DNA from: Vicinamibacterales bacterium
GTDB lineage: Bacteria; Acidobacteriota; Vicinamibacteria; Vicinamibacterales; UBA8438
Direction of reading: 5' to 3'
Assembly: GCA_958296065.1 (NCBI GenBank)
Contig: CATQHX010000070.1
Coordinates: 1 to 64,000, forward strand
DNA length: 64,000 nt
Shown: positions 55,194 to 64,000 of the stretch, piece by piece
Layout: each line of letters begins with the position of its first letter
Numbering within the stretch: position 1 is the first letter of the stretch
Translations under genes and position numbers: made by a program
The notes under the pieces: generated by a model
Told to the model about the DNA's origin: nothing
What the model saw: the letters and a program-made list of their open reading frames with translations, nothing else
The model's database searches: none

Positions 55194-56162
55194 TCAGCGC
55201 CGGTCGGAAGACGCCGCTGGCGGCGCCTCCGGCGCCCGCTCCAGCGACATCTTCAGCACGGAACTCCGCCCAGTGCGCCCACCGTGGTCGGAGGACATCC
55301 GCGACGCGACACGCCGGGCCACCTTGCCGACCTCGGCCAGCGCGGCCTGACCGGCGACGAAGACGCCGTGGAGCCGACGGCACTCCTGCGTCAGATCGAG
55401 GTCGAGGGCGGCGAGCTCCTCCGCCCAGCGCTCGTCGCGATGCGCCAGCACATCGATGCTGCGCAGCAACTCCTGCAGGATCTCGATGTCGTGCAGCCGG
55501 CCCAGCGAGTCCTGGACCTTCTTGAGCTGCGCCACCGCGTCCGACGTGTCCGCCTCGCCCGTCTCGGACGCCAGCTCCAGGACGTAACGGAGCTTCTTGG
55601 CCGCGATGCGGACCTCGTGGACGCGCTCCGACACGTACAGCGGCCCAGCCTCGGCGACGGAATCCCGCAGCCGGTCGGCGCGATCGCTCAGGCGCCCGAC
55701 CAGGACCAGCGCCCATGCGTCCGTGGCGTCGAGCATGCCGATCGCCTTGAGAGCCTCCGCGACGTCCCGCGCCACCTTCCGCAGATAGGCCGGCTTCAGC
55801 CGGGCTCGCATTCGCTCGCGCTGCCGCTCGCGTTCCTCGCGCACGCGCTGGCGCAGTCGGCTGGCCGCGCCCGGCTTGGCCCGCCCGGCCCGCTCCAACT
55901 CGTCGACCAGGCCGAGGGCCACGTCCAGCTCGCGCACGGGGCCGAGCGCGCCGCCCAACTGCCGCACGCGTCTCCGGGCCCGCGCCGCGACCGGCGACGT
56001 GAGTTCCGCGTCGCACAGGGGCAGCAACTCGCGCAACCGGCGCGTCGCCACGCGGCACTGGTGGAGCGGCTCGACGGCGCCTTCAGTCGTCGGGCGCAGG
56101 TGCCGCAGCAGCGCGCGGACGCGGCGCTCGAGCGGACGCTTGAGAACGTGGGGACCGACCAT
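55194..56162 (-). CDS. CHAD-domain protein
   Basis: 322 residues from the ATG at 56162. CHAD domain features: helical bundle with conserved histidines in EPLHQCRVATRRLREL, RVHEVRIAAKKLRYVLEL and LQKVQDSLGRLHDIEILQEL-like text (VQDSLGRLHD is seen), plus many basic residues facing polyphosphate. CHAD proteins bind polyphosphate granules. It is divergent from the Ppx/GppA gene with a 99-base gap, a logical pairing for polyphosphate control. Confidence 0.93.
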   Translation of the reverse strand: MVGPHVLKRPLERRVRALLRHLRPTTEGAVEPLHQCRVATRRLRELLPLCDAELTSPVAARARRRVRQLGGALGPVRELDVALGLVDELERAGRAKPGAASRLRQRVREERERQRERMRARLKPAYLRKVARDVAEALKAIGMLDATDAWALVLVGRLSDRADRLRDSVAEAGPLYVSERVHEVRIAAKKLRYVLELASETGEADTSDAVAQLKKVQDSLGRLHDIEILQELLRSIDVLAHRDERWAEELAALDLDLTQECRRLHGVFVAGQAALAEVGKVARRVASRMSSDHGGRTGRSSVLKMSLERAPEAPPAASSDRR

Positions 56163-56261
56163 GCTACGATGCTCCGCCCCACGGGCGGAAGGTCCGAGTA
56201 TAGTGAAGTTTCCGGCGTTTGTGGCAGAGTCGCCACACGACGTTCGCTTTTCATTCGCATC

Positions 56262-57962
56262 GTGCGTATAGCAGCCATCGACATCGGCACGAACTCGGTC
56301 CACATGATCGTGGTCCAGGTCCGCCCCGACCACTCCTTCGAGATCGTCGACCGCGAGAAGGAGATGGTCCGGCTCGGTGCTGGCGGCCTGGGCGGGCGCG
56401 CGCTGACGGAGCTGACGATGCGCTCGGCGCTGCAGGCGCTGACCAAGTTCAAGCGCCTCGCCGACTCGCACGAGGTGGACGAGGTGGTGGCGGCGGCCAC
56501 CAGTGCGGTGCGCGAGGCCGAGAACGGCCGGGAGTTCCTCGCCGCAATCCGCCAGCGCACCGGAATCGAGGTGCGCGTCATTTCCGGTACCGAGGAGGCG
56601 CGCCTCATTCACCGCGCCGCGGTCTACGGCGTCGACGTTTCGGAGGGAGCGGCGCTGGTGATCGACATCGGCGGAGGCAGCGTCGAGCTGACCCTCGGGC
56701 GCGGGTCGCAGGTGCGCGTCGCCCACAGCCTGAAGCTCGGCGTCATCCGGCTGACCGAGCGGTTCGTGCACAGCGATCCGATCACCCGCGCCGACGAGCG
56801 GCGCATGGCGAACTACATCACCGAGGTCCTGGCCCCGGTCACCGAGAAGATCCGCGGCCGCGGCTTCGCCCGCGTGGTCGGGACGTCGGGCACCATACTC
56901 AGCCTCGGCTCGCTGGCGGTCGGCGAGGGTCGTGCGGTCGGCTCCGACGCGCTGCGGAACCGGCGGGTTAGCCTGAAGCTGCTCCGGCGCGTGCGCAAGG
57001 AGTTGACGGCCCTGGATCTGGCCGGACGCATCGGAATCCCGGGGCTCGACCCGCGCCGGGCGGATCTGGCCGTCGCCGGCTCCATTCTGATCTGCACGAT
57101 GTTGCGGCTGCTCGGGGCGCGCGAGCTCACGCTCTGCGATCTGGCCCTGCGCGAGGGACTCGCGCTCGACTACATCCACCGCAACCGGGCCCACATCGCC
57201 AAGGTGGAGCAGTACCCGGACGTGCGGCGGCGCAGCGTCATCGAGCTGGCCGAGCGCTGCAACTACAGCGCGCCCCATGCCCGGCAGGTGATGCGGATGG
57301 CGCTGTCGCTGTTCGACCAGACGTCGGCGATCCACGGGCTGGGCGCACGCGAGCGCGAGTGGCTGGAGTACGCGGCGCTGCTGCACGACATCGGCGTGCA
57401 CATCAGCTACAGCCGGCACCACAAGCACTCGTACTACCTGGTCAAGAATGGGGACCTGCGCGGATTCGAGCCGCAGGAGATCGAGGTCATGGCGCTGGTC
57501 GCGCGCTTTCATCGCCGCGGCTTGCCCAAGCGCTCCCAGGCCGGCTACGGCGACCTCTCGGGAACCAGGCGCCGCACGGTAAGGACGCTGTCGGCCATGC
57601 TGCGGGTGGCCGAGGGACTCGATCGGAGCCACGCGCAGAGCGTCGCCTCCGTGTCCGTCGCGCCGGGAGCGCACGACTGCCTCCTGAAGCTGACGCCGGC
57701 CGGCGACACGGAGCTCGAGCTGTGGGCCGCCCAGCGCAATGTCGCCCCTCTCGAGTCCGTGCTCGGACGCATCATTCGTTGCGAGCTGGACGCCGGGAAG
57801 CGGCGTTACGCGGGCCGCGGCACGGCGACAACGGGCCGACGCCGGCAACCCGCTGCGCCCCGCATGCCCAACCCGCGAGTGGAAGGGGAAATACGGCACG
57901 GGCAAAGTGAAGCCGACGGACGGCAACCGGCAACGCCCACCGCGGGCGATTCCGACACGTGA
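56262..57962 (+). CDS. ppx: Ppx/GppA exopolyphosphatase with C-terminal HD domain
   Basis: 566 residues from a GTG at 56262 (VRIAAIDIGTNSVHMIV). The actin-like fold shows the phosphate loops DIGTNS and VIDIGGGSVELTL, and VVGTSGTILSLGSLA. The second half is an HD-type hydrolase-like domain (EYAALLHDIGVHISYSRHHK, SYYLVKN). It degrades polyphosphate or pppGpp. The last 60 residues are Arg/Pro-rich and unlike the family, perhaps unstructured. It is divergent from the CHAD gene. Confidence 0.93.
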   Translation: MRIAAIDIGTNSVHMIVVQVRPDHSFEIVDREKEMVRLGAGGLGGRALTELTMRSALQALTKFKRLADSHEVDEVVAAATSAVREAENGREFLAAIRQRTGIEVRVISGTEEARLIHRAAVYGVDVSEGAALVIDIGGGSVELTLGRGSQVRVAHSLKLGVIRLTERFVHSDPITRADERRMANYITEVLAPVTEKIRGRGFARVVGTSGTILSLGSLAVGEGRAVGSDALRNRRVSLKLLRRVRKELTALDLAGRIGIPGLDPRRADLAVAGSILICTMLRLLGARELTLCDLALREGLALDYIHRNRAHIAKVEQYPDVRRRSVIELAERCNYSAPHARQVMRMALSLFDQTSAIHGLGAREREWLEYAALLHDIGVHISYSRHHKHSYYLVKNGDLRGFEPQEIEVMALVARFHRRGLPKRSQAGYGDLSGTRRRTVRTLSAMLRVAEGLDRSHAQSVASVSVAPGAHDCLLKLTPAGDTELELWAAQRNVAPLESVLGRIIRCELDAGKRRYAGRGTATTGRRRQPAAPRMPNPRVEGEIRHGQSEADGRQPATPTAGDSDT

Positions 57963-58187
57963 CAGCCGCAAGCGGACGCCCGGCGCGGCCGAGCGGCAAT
58001 GCATCCCGCCCGGCCGCGGACCGAGCGGGCCTGACGGGCGGCGGCGCGACGATCTACAATCCGGCGAGCCCGTTCGACGCGAGGGCCAGCCGCAGCGCCG
58101 ACGTCCCGGCGTTCTCTTGGCGGCAGCACAGCGTGTTTCACCGGCGCGGCCGGACGCGGCCGGCGCCGCATCCGCATCCAGGGAGAC

Positions 58188-58376
58188 GTGGTGGGCGAGA
58201 AGCGGCGTTGCGTACATTGCCGGCGGCGGCCGATCGACCCGAAGTGGCGACCGTTCTGCAGCGAGCGTTGCAGGCTTTTCGACCTGGGCAACTGGATCGA
58301 CGAGCGCTACCGGGTCCCGAGCGAAGCGACGGCGATCGAGGATCACGATCCGATCGGCGGCGACCAGGGCTCCTGA
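58188..58376 (+). CDS. yacG: Small zinc-binding protein of the YacG type
   Basis: 62 residues from a GTG (GGGAGA upstream). Zinc ligands CVHC and RPFCSERC, then LFDLGNWIDERYRVP, the standard YacG ending. In E. coli YacG inhibits DNA gyrase by binding GyrB. The 225 bases before it (57963-58187) show no other gene. Citrate synthase follows by 52 bases. Confidence 0.85.
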   Translation: MVGEKRRCVHCRRRPIDPKWRPFCSERCRLFDLGNWIDERYRVPSEATAIEDHDPIGGDQGS

Positions 58377-58428
58377 AGCGAGCGGCTGGGAAGGACCGAC
58401 CGAGCAATCCGGGGAGCGACAGTCAGGC

Positions 58429-59733
58429 ATGAGCGACACGCTGACCATCACCGACAACCGTACCGGCAAGCAGTACGAGATCCCCATCGTCGACGGCACG
58501 ATCCGCGCGATTGACCTGCGGCAGATCAGGGTCGATCCCGAGGAATTCGGGATGATGTCGTACGATCCCGCGTACCTGAACACCGCCAGTTGCCGCAGCC
58601 GGATCACCTTCATCGACGGTGATCGGGGCATCCTCCGCTACCGGGGCTATCCGATCGAGCAGCTTGCCGAGCGGAGCACGTTCCTCGAGACGGCCCGGCT
58701 CCTGATCACCGGGGAGCTGCCGACGGCAGACGAACTCGAAGCGTGGACAGCCGAGATCGACGGCCACGCCCTGAACGGGCGCACCGCGCTGGACCGGCAC
58801 GTGCAGGCGCTCATGGCCGGCTTCACCGAAGGCGCCCACCCGATGGGGATGTTCCTGGCCGCCATCGGCGGGCTCTCCACGTTCTTCCCCGAGGCAAAGC
58901 AGGTGCTCGACGCGCAGAACCGCCGGACTCAGATGGCCCGGCTCATCGCGCTCGCGCCCGGGGTGGCCGCCTACGCCTGCCGGCGCAGCGCCGGGCGCCC
59001 GTACGTGGTACCCGGCCCGGGTCTCGGCTACACCGGTACTTTCCTGAGCATGCTCTACCAGGAAGAGGGTCAGGCCTACGCGCCCCATCCGGTTCTGGAG
59101 CGCGCCCTCGACGTCCTGTTCATCCTGCACGCGGACCACGAGCAGAACTGCAGCACGAGCGCGATGCGCGGCATCGGCAGCTCGCAGGCCGACCCGTTCG
59201 CGTCGCTCGCGGGTGCCGCGGCGGCGCTCTACGGTCCGTTGCACGGCGGGGCGAACGAAGCGGTTCTGCGCATGTTGCGGGAGATCGGCTCGGTGGACCG
59301 GATACCCGAGTTCATCACGCGCGTGAAGAGCGGCGAGGGCCGGCTGATGGGTTTCGGCCATCGTGTCTACAAGTCCTACGACCCGCGCGCGAAGGTAATC
59401 AAGAAGACCGCCTACGAAGTCTTCGAAGTGACCGGGCGCAACCCCCTGCTCGACATCGCGCTCGAGCTCGAGAAGATTGCGCTCGAGGACGACTACTTCG
59501 TCAAGCGCCGGCTGTATCCCAACGTCGACTTCTACTCCGGCCTCATCTACGAGGCGATGGGGTTCGACGCCGGCATGTTCCCGGTGCTCTTCGCCATCGG
59601 CCGCACCGCCGGCTGGGTGGCGCAGTGGCAGGAGATGCTGGAGGATACGGAGCAGAAGATCGCGCGTCCGCGGCAGCTCTACATGGGCGAGGGCACGCGG
59701 GACTATGTCGCTGCCGATGCGCGCGGACGATAG
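58429..59733 (+). CDS. gltA: Citrate synthase
   Basis: 434 residues from the ATG at 58429 (RBS GGGGAG; the open frame upstream to 57739 is non-homologous). N-terminal strands LTITDNRTGKQYEIPIVDG, catalytic His in LHADHEQNCSTSAMR and MGFGHRVYKSYDPRAK, and Asp in the NPLLDIALELEK to PNVDFYSG region. This is the type II bacterial form. It condenses oxaloacetate and acetyl-CoA at the start of the TCA cycle. Its 3' end overlaps the convergent phosphatase gene by 31 bases. Confidence 0.96.
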   Translation: MSDTLTITDNRTGKQYEIPIVDGTIRAIDLRQIRVDPEEFGMMSYDPAYLNTASCRSRITFIDGDRGILRYRGYPIEQLAERSTFLETARLLITGELPTADELEAWTAEIDGHALNGRTALDRHVQALMAGFTEGAHPMGMFLAAIGGLSTFFPEAKQVLDAQNRRTQMARLIALAPGVAAYACRRSAGRPYVVPGPGLGYTGTFLSMLYQEEGQAYAPHPVLERALDVLFILHADHEQNCSTSAMRGIGSSQADPFASLAGAAAALYGPLHGGANEAVLRMLREIGSVDRIPEFITRVKSGEGRLMGFGHRVYKSYDPRAKVIKKTAYEVFEVTGRNPLLDIALELEKIALEDDYFVKRRLYPNVDFYSGLIYEAMGFDAGMFPVLFAIGRTAGWVAQWQEMLEDTEQKIARPRQLYMGEGTRDYVAADARGR

Positions 59734-61373
59734 CTGACGACCATCGCCGTCACGTCGTCGTGCTGGGGAGCCCCGGCGGTGAACCGCTCGACGCCGGCGA
59801 AGACCTCCCGCAGGCAGGGCTCGCACGCGGATCCCCTCACGCCGCTCAGGCACTCGAGGATACGGTCGTCGCCGTACTCCTCGCCGTCCGCGTTCATCGC
59901 CTCCGACACCCCGTCGCTGAACAGCACCACGTAGTCGCCGGGCCGGAGGGTCGCCGTCCCTTCGGCGAACGGAACGCCGTCGAACAATCCCACCACCATG
60001 CCGCCGATCTCCAGGCGCTCGACACCGCCCGCCGTCACCAGCACCGGTGGGTTGTGTCCGGCGTTGCAATAGACAAGCCGGCCATCGGGGTGCAGCACCG
60101 CATAGAAGAGCGTCACGAAACGCCCCTGGATGCCGCGACGGACCAGCGCGGTGTTCACCGTGGCCATCGTCGCCGCGGGTCCGGCTCCCACGCTGCCTTC
60201 GGCCGCGAGCGAGCCCTGCATCAGGGCGCCGAGCAGAGCCGCGGGAGGCCCCTTTCCGGCCACGTCCCCAAGGGAGAAAGCAAGGGCCCCGTCCGACCGA
60301 TCGATGTAGTCGAAGAAGTCGCCGCCTATGGATCGGCACGGCAGCGTCTCCGCCGCGGCTTCGAAGAACGCGCCAGTCCTCTGCCGGTTCGGGAGCAGCA
60401 CCCGCTGAATCTCCGCCGCGGTCTGCATCTCGCGCTCCAGCTTGGCGTTATCGAGCGCGGCCCGGTACAGCTCCGCGTTCTGAATGGCCACTGCGGCTTC
60501 GTTGGCCAGGGTCTCCAGCGCCCCCTCCGTGGAGGACGACAACAGCTTCGCCTTGTCGCGGCTGTCGAGATACAGGACGCCGATCCGCCGCGGCTGCTGC
60601 TGCTCCTCCTCCGTCGGCTCGGCCGCTGCCGCGTCCGAGAACCGCATCACGTGCAACGGCACGCAGAGCACGTGTCGAATTCCCAGCGCCACCGTGCCCA
60701 TGTGCGCGCTGGCGAGGTCTCCGTCGAGCAGGTCCGCCTCGATTCGCGTCCGGCCCGTGCGAAACACCTCCTCGGGAATCTTCCGGCTGGTCTCGAAGCC
60801 GCTGCCGGGAAGCGTCTGTCGGCCTTGCGCGCGGGCCATCTTCAGGTCGAGCACGCCGGCGTCATTCGCGAGCATGATGAACCCGCGCTCGGCGCCGCTC
60901 ACCGCGATGGCCGAGTCCATCACGAGAGCCAGTACGTCGTCCAGAACGCGGGCGGAGCTCAGAGCGCGGAGCCCCTCCAGCAGGGCTGCTACCTGCCGCA
61001 GATCGCCGGCCGCGGCCGAGCCCGTGCCGGCATCCCGGACGGTCGTCGCGAATGCGCCCGCCAGACGGAAGACGAGCTCGGGACCTCCGACTCGGCCGAG
61101 CCGGATCCGATCCCCATCGGCGAGCGGCCGCTCGACTACCGCCTCGTCGTTGATGAACGTGCCGTGCCGTGAGCCCCTGTCCCTGATGGCGTAGCCGGAA
61201 CCCGCCGCCACGATCTCGGCGTGGTCGCGCGAGACATCGCCCTGCGGCAGCACCAAGTCGCTCTCGCCCCTGCGGCCGAGGCGGAACGGAGCCTTGTCGA
61301 TGGGAACCTGCCGCCCCTCGGCGCCGGTCATTTCCAGTCGAGCGACGGTCAATTGCGCGTCATACCTCCGCAA
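59703..61373 (-). CDS. FHA-GAF-SpoIIE/PP2C phosphatase
   Basis: 556 residues. FHA domain (about 20-105; FRLGRRGESDLVLPQGDVSR, DHAEIV, GSRHGTFIND) binds phospho-Thr; a GAF domain (about 120-330) contains a Q/E insert (EPTEEEQQQPRR); the C-terminal PP2C-type SpoIIE domain has LEREMQTAAEIQRVLLPNRQ, SIGGDFFDYIDRSDG, LGDVAGKGPPAALL, YCNAGHNPPVLV and LFSDGVSEAMN. It probably dephosphorylates an anti-sigma-factor antagonist or another Ser/Thr-phosphoprotein on detecting a GAF ligand, with FHA linking it to kinase signalling such as the kinase at 0.1 kb. Confidence 0.94.
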   Translation of the reverse strand: MRRYDAQLTVARLEMTGAEGRQVPIDKAPFRLGRRGESDLVLPQGDVSRDHAEIVAAGSGYAIRDRGSRHGTFINDEAVVERPLADGDRIRLGRVGGPELVFRLAGAFATTVRDAGTGSAAAGDLRQVAALLEGLRALSSARVLDDVLALVMDSAIAVSGAERGFIMLANDAGVLDLKMARAQGRQTLPGSGFETSRKIPEEVFRTGRTRIEADLLDGDLASAHMGTVALGIRHVLCVPLHVMRFSDAAAAEPTEEEQQQPRRIGVLYLDSRDKAKLLSSSTEGALETLANEAAVAIQNAELYRAALDNAKLEREMQTAAEIQRVLLPNRQRTGAFFEAAAETLPCRSIGGDFFDYIDRSDGALAFSLGDVAGKGPPAALLGALMQGSLAAEGSVGAGPAATMATVNTALVRRGIQGRFVTLFYAVLHPDGRLVYCNAGHNPPVLVTAGGVERLEIGGMVVGLFDGVPFAEGTATLRPGDYVVLFSDGVSEAMNADGEEYGDDRILECLSGVRGSACEPCLREVFAGVERFTAGAPQHDDVTAMVVSYRPRASAAT

Positions 61374-61389
61374 TGGAGACGGGCCCGGG

Positions 61390-61662
61390 TCAGCCGAGCC
61401 GCAGGCGCCAAGCCAGCAGACCGCCGGCGCAGGCGAGCATCACCCAGACGAGCGGCTCGGGGGGCCTGCCACGCACGAGCTCGGTGACGAAGAAGATCAC
61501 CACACCCAGGAAGACGACGGCCAGGAACAGCGCGGACCATCGACGGCGGGCAGGTTCTTCCAGTGCTGCCGGCTCGCGTTCGCGCGCCGTCGTCGCAGCG
61601 CCGCACTTGTAGCAGATGAGGGCGTTGTCCGCAATCTCCTGACCGCAGGCTTCACACGTCAT
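61390..61662 (-). CDS. Zinc-ribbon membrane protein
   Basis: 90 residues: an N-terminal zinc ribbon (CEACGQEI, CYKCGAA), a charged linker and two hydrophobic helices (LFLAVVFLGVVIFFVTEL and LVWVMLACAGGLLAWRL). Function unknown. It precedes the phosphatase gene by 16 bases on the same strand and may be a partner or only a co-transcribed neighbour. Confidence 0.8.
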   Translation of the reverse strand: MTCEACGQEIADNALICYKCGAATTAREREPAALEEPARRRWSALFLAVVFLGVVIFFVTELVRGRPPEPLVWVMLACAGGLLAWRLRLG

Positions 61663-61682
61663 GATCTCCCGTCCGTTCCGAT

Positions 61683-62672
61683 TCAGCGCCCGTCGGTCAG
61701 ACGACGCATTTCCCGCGAGACCCGCGCGAGCTCGAGCAGGAGCCGCTCGAGCTCCGCGGCGTAGCGTTCCGGCGCCATGGATTCCCGCGCCGCTCGCAGC
61801 TCGGCCACCTCGACATCGAGGGTGGCGCGCCGCGCTGCCAGCCGATCCATGTCCCGGCCCCGGCCGGCCGGAACAGCGTCTACGCCGGCCCCCACGTAAA
61901 CCGCCGCCGCAAGTCCAATGCGCGGAACGCCCGGGTCCTCACCGGCGTCGATACCGCGCCCGTCTCCGGTGTCGTCGAGAAGCGCCCGCTCCGTCGCCAG
62001 ACGGCCTCGCTCCTGGTACCAGCGCCGCACGCCGGCACTCGCGTAGGCAAAGGCCTCCCAGACGGACACGCGGCCGTTGCGATCGATATCACTGCCTGCA
62101 TCGACGAAGGCACGGGTCAGGAACTCCGGAAATACGGTGGCGTAGCGTTGCACGGGGGATTCGGTCGCCGTAATCACAATCCGGTCGGCCTTCGCCAGCG
62201 GCGCCATGAACGGCGCGCTCGCCGCGGTCGTGTTGACGAAGACCAGCCTCCCGGGCAGCGGGTCGACGAGCGCCGCCCACTCCGCGGCAGCCAGATCCGG
62301 CCCCACGAGGTTGAACTTGGCCTCTCGGCCGTCGAAGGTCCCGTGGCCGAGAAGAACGATGAACAGCACGGACTGGTCGTCCATGCTCGGCGCTATCTCC
62401 TGGATGGCACGCCGCACTCCCTCGCGGGTGGCGCACCCGACCCCCGCCCCCGGCGTCTCGGCCAACACCTTCAGGTGGTCGTCCCGGAATCCCGGTTGCG
62501 CGCGCAGCGCAGCGACCAGGCCGGCCCGCCAACCATCGTAGCGCTCCGCGTACTCCGGACCGCCCGAGGCTCCTGACACGACCAGCGTGAAGTACTCGCG
62601 GGCGGCAGCCGCGCCGGGGTCGGCTACCAGGGCGAAGAGCACCGCCGCTATCCGCCACCAGCGTGCACTCAC
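61683..62672 (-). CDS. Exported caspase-fold-like protein with a calcium-loop motif
   Basis: 329 residues from a GTG at 62672 that overlaps the upstream gene's stop as GTGA. A signal peptide (AAA-REYF) leads to a domain with SGASGGPEYAERYDGW, SVLFIVLLGHGTFDG (the caspase-type His) and PGRLVFVNTTAASAPFM where the catalytic Cys would be expected but Thr/Ala stand. An EF-hand-like loop follows (DIDRNGRVSVWEAF), then a coiled coil at the end. It may be an inactive C13/C14-type peptidase relative acting as a binding protein. No firm family name. Confidence 0.65.
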   Translation of the reverse strand: MSARWWRIAAVLFALVADPGAAAAREYFTLVVSGASGGPEYAERYDGWRAGLVAALRAQPGFRDDHLKVLAETPGAGVGCATREGVRRAIQEIAPSMDDQSVLFIVLLGHGTFDGREAKFNLVGPDLAAAEWAALVDPLPGRLVFVNTTAASAPFMAPLAKADRIVITATESPVQRYATVFPEFLTRAFVDAGSDIDRNGRVSVWEAFAYASAGVRRWYQERGRLATERALLDDTGDGRGIDAGEDPGVPRIGLAAAVYVGAGVDAVPAGRGRDMDRLAARRATLDVEVAELRAARESMAPERYAAELERLLLELARVSREMRRLTDGR

Positions 62673-64000
62673 CGCATGCCCCACAGTCGACGAAGCGACC
62701 ACTCCGCGAAGAGCAGCGCGATCAGGAGCATCAACACCGCTGAATGATGCCAGACTTCGCGCGTGATGGTACGCGGTACCGTGCGAGACGATGCCCGCAG
62801 GCGATTGGCCAGGTCATCGAGCCGGCCCGGATCGAGATAGGCCCCGCCGCCGGATTCCGCGACGCGCCGCAGCAGTTCCGCGTCCAGCCACGGATCCTCC
62901 AGCTCCGGGTCGGCGCCGGCCACCAGCACCCAGTCACGCCCGCCGCCAAGCTCCTGCCCTTCACGGACGACGGCAACGTCGATTCGATGCACGCCGGCGG
63001 AAAGCCGGGGCGTGGAAGCTCCGTATTCGCCTGGGATCCGCGTCGCGACGGCTGCATCCTCCATCAGGAGCTCGCCGGCGGGATTGCTCACGCTGACCCG
63101 CACTGTGGCACCGGCGAGCGGGCGGAACTCCTCATCACGCACGGCGCCGCGCACGCGAAGCGAATCGCCGGCCGTTTCCCCGCCGCTCGTGGAAACCACA
63201 ATCCGGTCGCTGGCGCCGGCCGTGAGCCAACGGGCCACCTGCCCCCAGTACCGCTCGTAGGTCCGATCGTCGGCCTGGAGCTGCATTCTCCAACGCCACG
63301 TCGCACGACCGGCCAGGATCATCGAGCGGCCCGCTCCATAGCGCTGCACCACCACGAGCGGACGTGCGCCGCCGTTCCCGGACACAGTCCGTGCGAGGAC
63401 CTCGGCGCCCGGGCGAACGGGCCCGAGCCGCACGCTGCCGGCCAGCGCCGGCGCGGACTCCCACCTGCTCCGCGTCTCCGCGACGGTCGACCCGAGCCGC
63501 AGCATCGGATGCGCGAATCCTGCGGAAGTTGGCACGAAACGGTCCGCACCGTCTTCCTCGCGGCCCGCGCCGGTCAGACCGAGCCGGTCCGTGAGTTGCG
63601 CCGGCAGGACAGTCTCGAGCGACGAGCCGAGATAGCCTCGCCGGCGCAGGCTGGCCGGCCCCAGCAGCAGCAGGCCGCCACCGCGTTCGGCTACGAACTC
63701 CGCCGTCATGTCGAGCTGGGCGGGCCGGAAGAACTCAGCCTCGATATTGGCGAGCACCACGGCGTCATACTTGAACAGCGCGGCGCGCGTCCGCGGGTAG
63801 CCTTCCTCGAGCGAGCCGGTCCGTTCACGGTCGCCCTGGACGTAGAACGTCTGTTCGCCCCGGTCGTTCTGTCCCTTCCGGACCACCGCGTCGAAGGTGA
63901 CGCCCGGATCCGCCAACCACGTGCGCTTGAGGAAGCTGTGCTCGTAGCCTGGCGAACCTTCGACGATCAGGAGGCGGCGGGAACGATCCGGCGGGCGCAC
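62669..64000 (-). CDS. Large membrane protein with glutamine-amidotransferase-like fold, 5' end outside the window
   Basis: 443 codons visible, continuing beyond the window edge (the terminal GTG is not accepted as start). The sequence RRLLIVEGSPGYEHSFLKRT, then FVAERGGGLLLLGPASL and AVVLANIEAEFF resembles the class I amidotransferase-like segment of BatA/DUF4159-type von Willebrand membrane proteins. A carbohydrate/Ig-like domain and one C-terminal transmembrane helix (HHSAVLMLLIALLFAEW) follow. It forms an operon with the caspase-fold protein and the zinc-ribbon protein. Confidence 0.75.
   Translation of the reverse strand: MRPPDRSRRLLIVEGSPGYEHSFLKRTWLADPGVTFDAVVRKGQNDRGEQTFYVQGDRERTGSLEEGYPRTRAALFKYDAVVLANIEAEFFRPAQLDMTAEFVAERGGGLLLLGPASLRRRGYLGSSLETVLPAQLTDRLGLTGAGREEDGADRFVPTSAGFAHPMLRLGSTVAETRSRWESAPALAGSVRLGPVRPGAEVLARTVSGNGGARPLVVVQRYGAGRSMILAGRATWRWRMQLQADDRTYERYWGQVARWLTAGASDRIVVSTSGGETAGDSLRVRGAVRDEEFRPLAGATVRVSVSNPAGELLMEDAAVATRIPGEYGASTPRLSAGVHRIDVAVVREGQELGGGRDWVLVAGADPELEDPWLDAELLRRVAESGGGAYLDPGRLDDLANRLRASSRTVPRTITREVWHHSAVLMLLIALLFAEWSLRRLWGMR

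Noticed and set aside
55194-58631. Very long minus-strand frame (1145 codons) and similar plus-strand frames at 24846-28208 and 54021-57962
   Set aside because: They are GC-rich shadow frames. Only the parts with homology are real (CHAD at 55194-56162, Ppx at 56262-57962).

Overview
The window is a GC-rich chromosomal segment that best fits an Acidobacteriota genome, probably of the Vicinamibacteria type. This is inferred from gene content: an Oar-like TonB receptor with an N-terminal regulatory fold, PQQ propeller proteins, a Ser/Thr kinase with HGD in place of HRD, many small toxin-antitoxin pairs, and a probable selenoprotein. No rRNA, tRNA or CRISPR array was seen.

Layout. 0-3.3 kb holds the end of a protein kinase gene, a TonB-receptor remnant and a PQQ dehydrogenase gene broken across several frames. 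3.4-13.3 kb is a housekeeping block: mgtE, then the overlapping operon phoH-ybeY-corC-like-era, then aspS and hisS, with moaA divergent. 13.3-27.8 kb is an accessory island: VapBC, a broken type I restriction system (hsdM with one frameshift, hsdR with frameshifts, a small internal inversion and a lost C-terminus, no hsdS), a HicAB pair, antitoxin remnants, a Phd/VapC pair, a large TonB receptor, an IS91-like element with its own tyrosine recombinase, and ParDE. 27.8-41 kb carries metabolic and envelope genes: ADP-forming acyl-CoA synthetase, a large radical SAM protein resembling tetraether-lipid synthases, AlkB, a sarcosine-oxidase-like flavoprotein, MsrPQ, two glycosyltransferases, an esterase, a SET-domain protein, DUF309 and DUF2461.

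40.8-44.5 kb looks like an eroded version of a cluster common in other bacteria (SRPBCC-epimerase fusion, DUF1365, DUF523/DUF1722), with a chimeric SRPBCC/DUF1365 pseudogene. 44.6-53.9 kb encodes mainly membrane and exported proteins. It includes the main finding: a periplasmic redoxin/DsbD-like fusion in which an in-frame UGA replaces the first cysteine of a CxxC motif, followed by a hairpin that fits the bacterial SECIS pattern. 53.9-64 kb contains chrA, a divergent CHAD/Ppx pair (polyphosphate), yacG, citrate synthase, an FHA-GAF-SpoIIE-type phosphatase, and an operon of a large membrane protein, a caspase-fold-like exported protein and a zinc-ribbon membrane protein.

Several genes carry single-base frameshifts. 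Some may be assembly errors rather than true pseudogenes, and this affects how much weight each broken gene and the UGA codon deserve.
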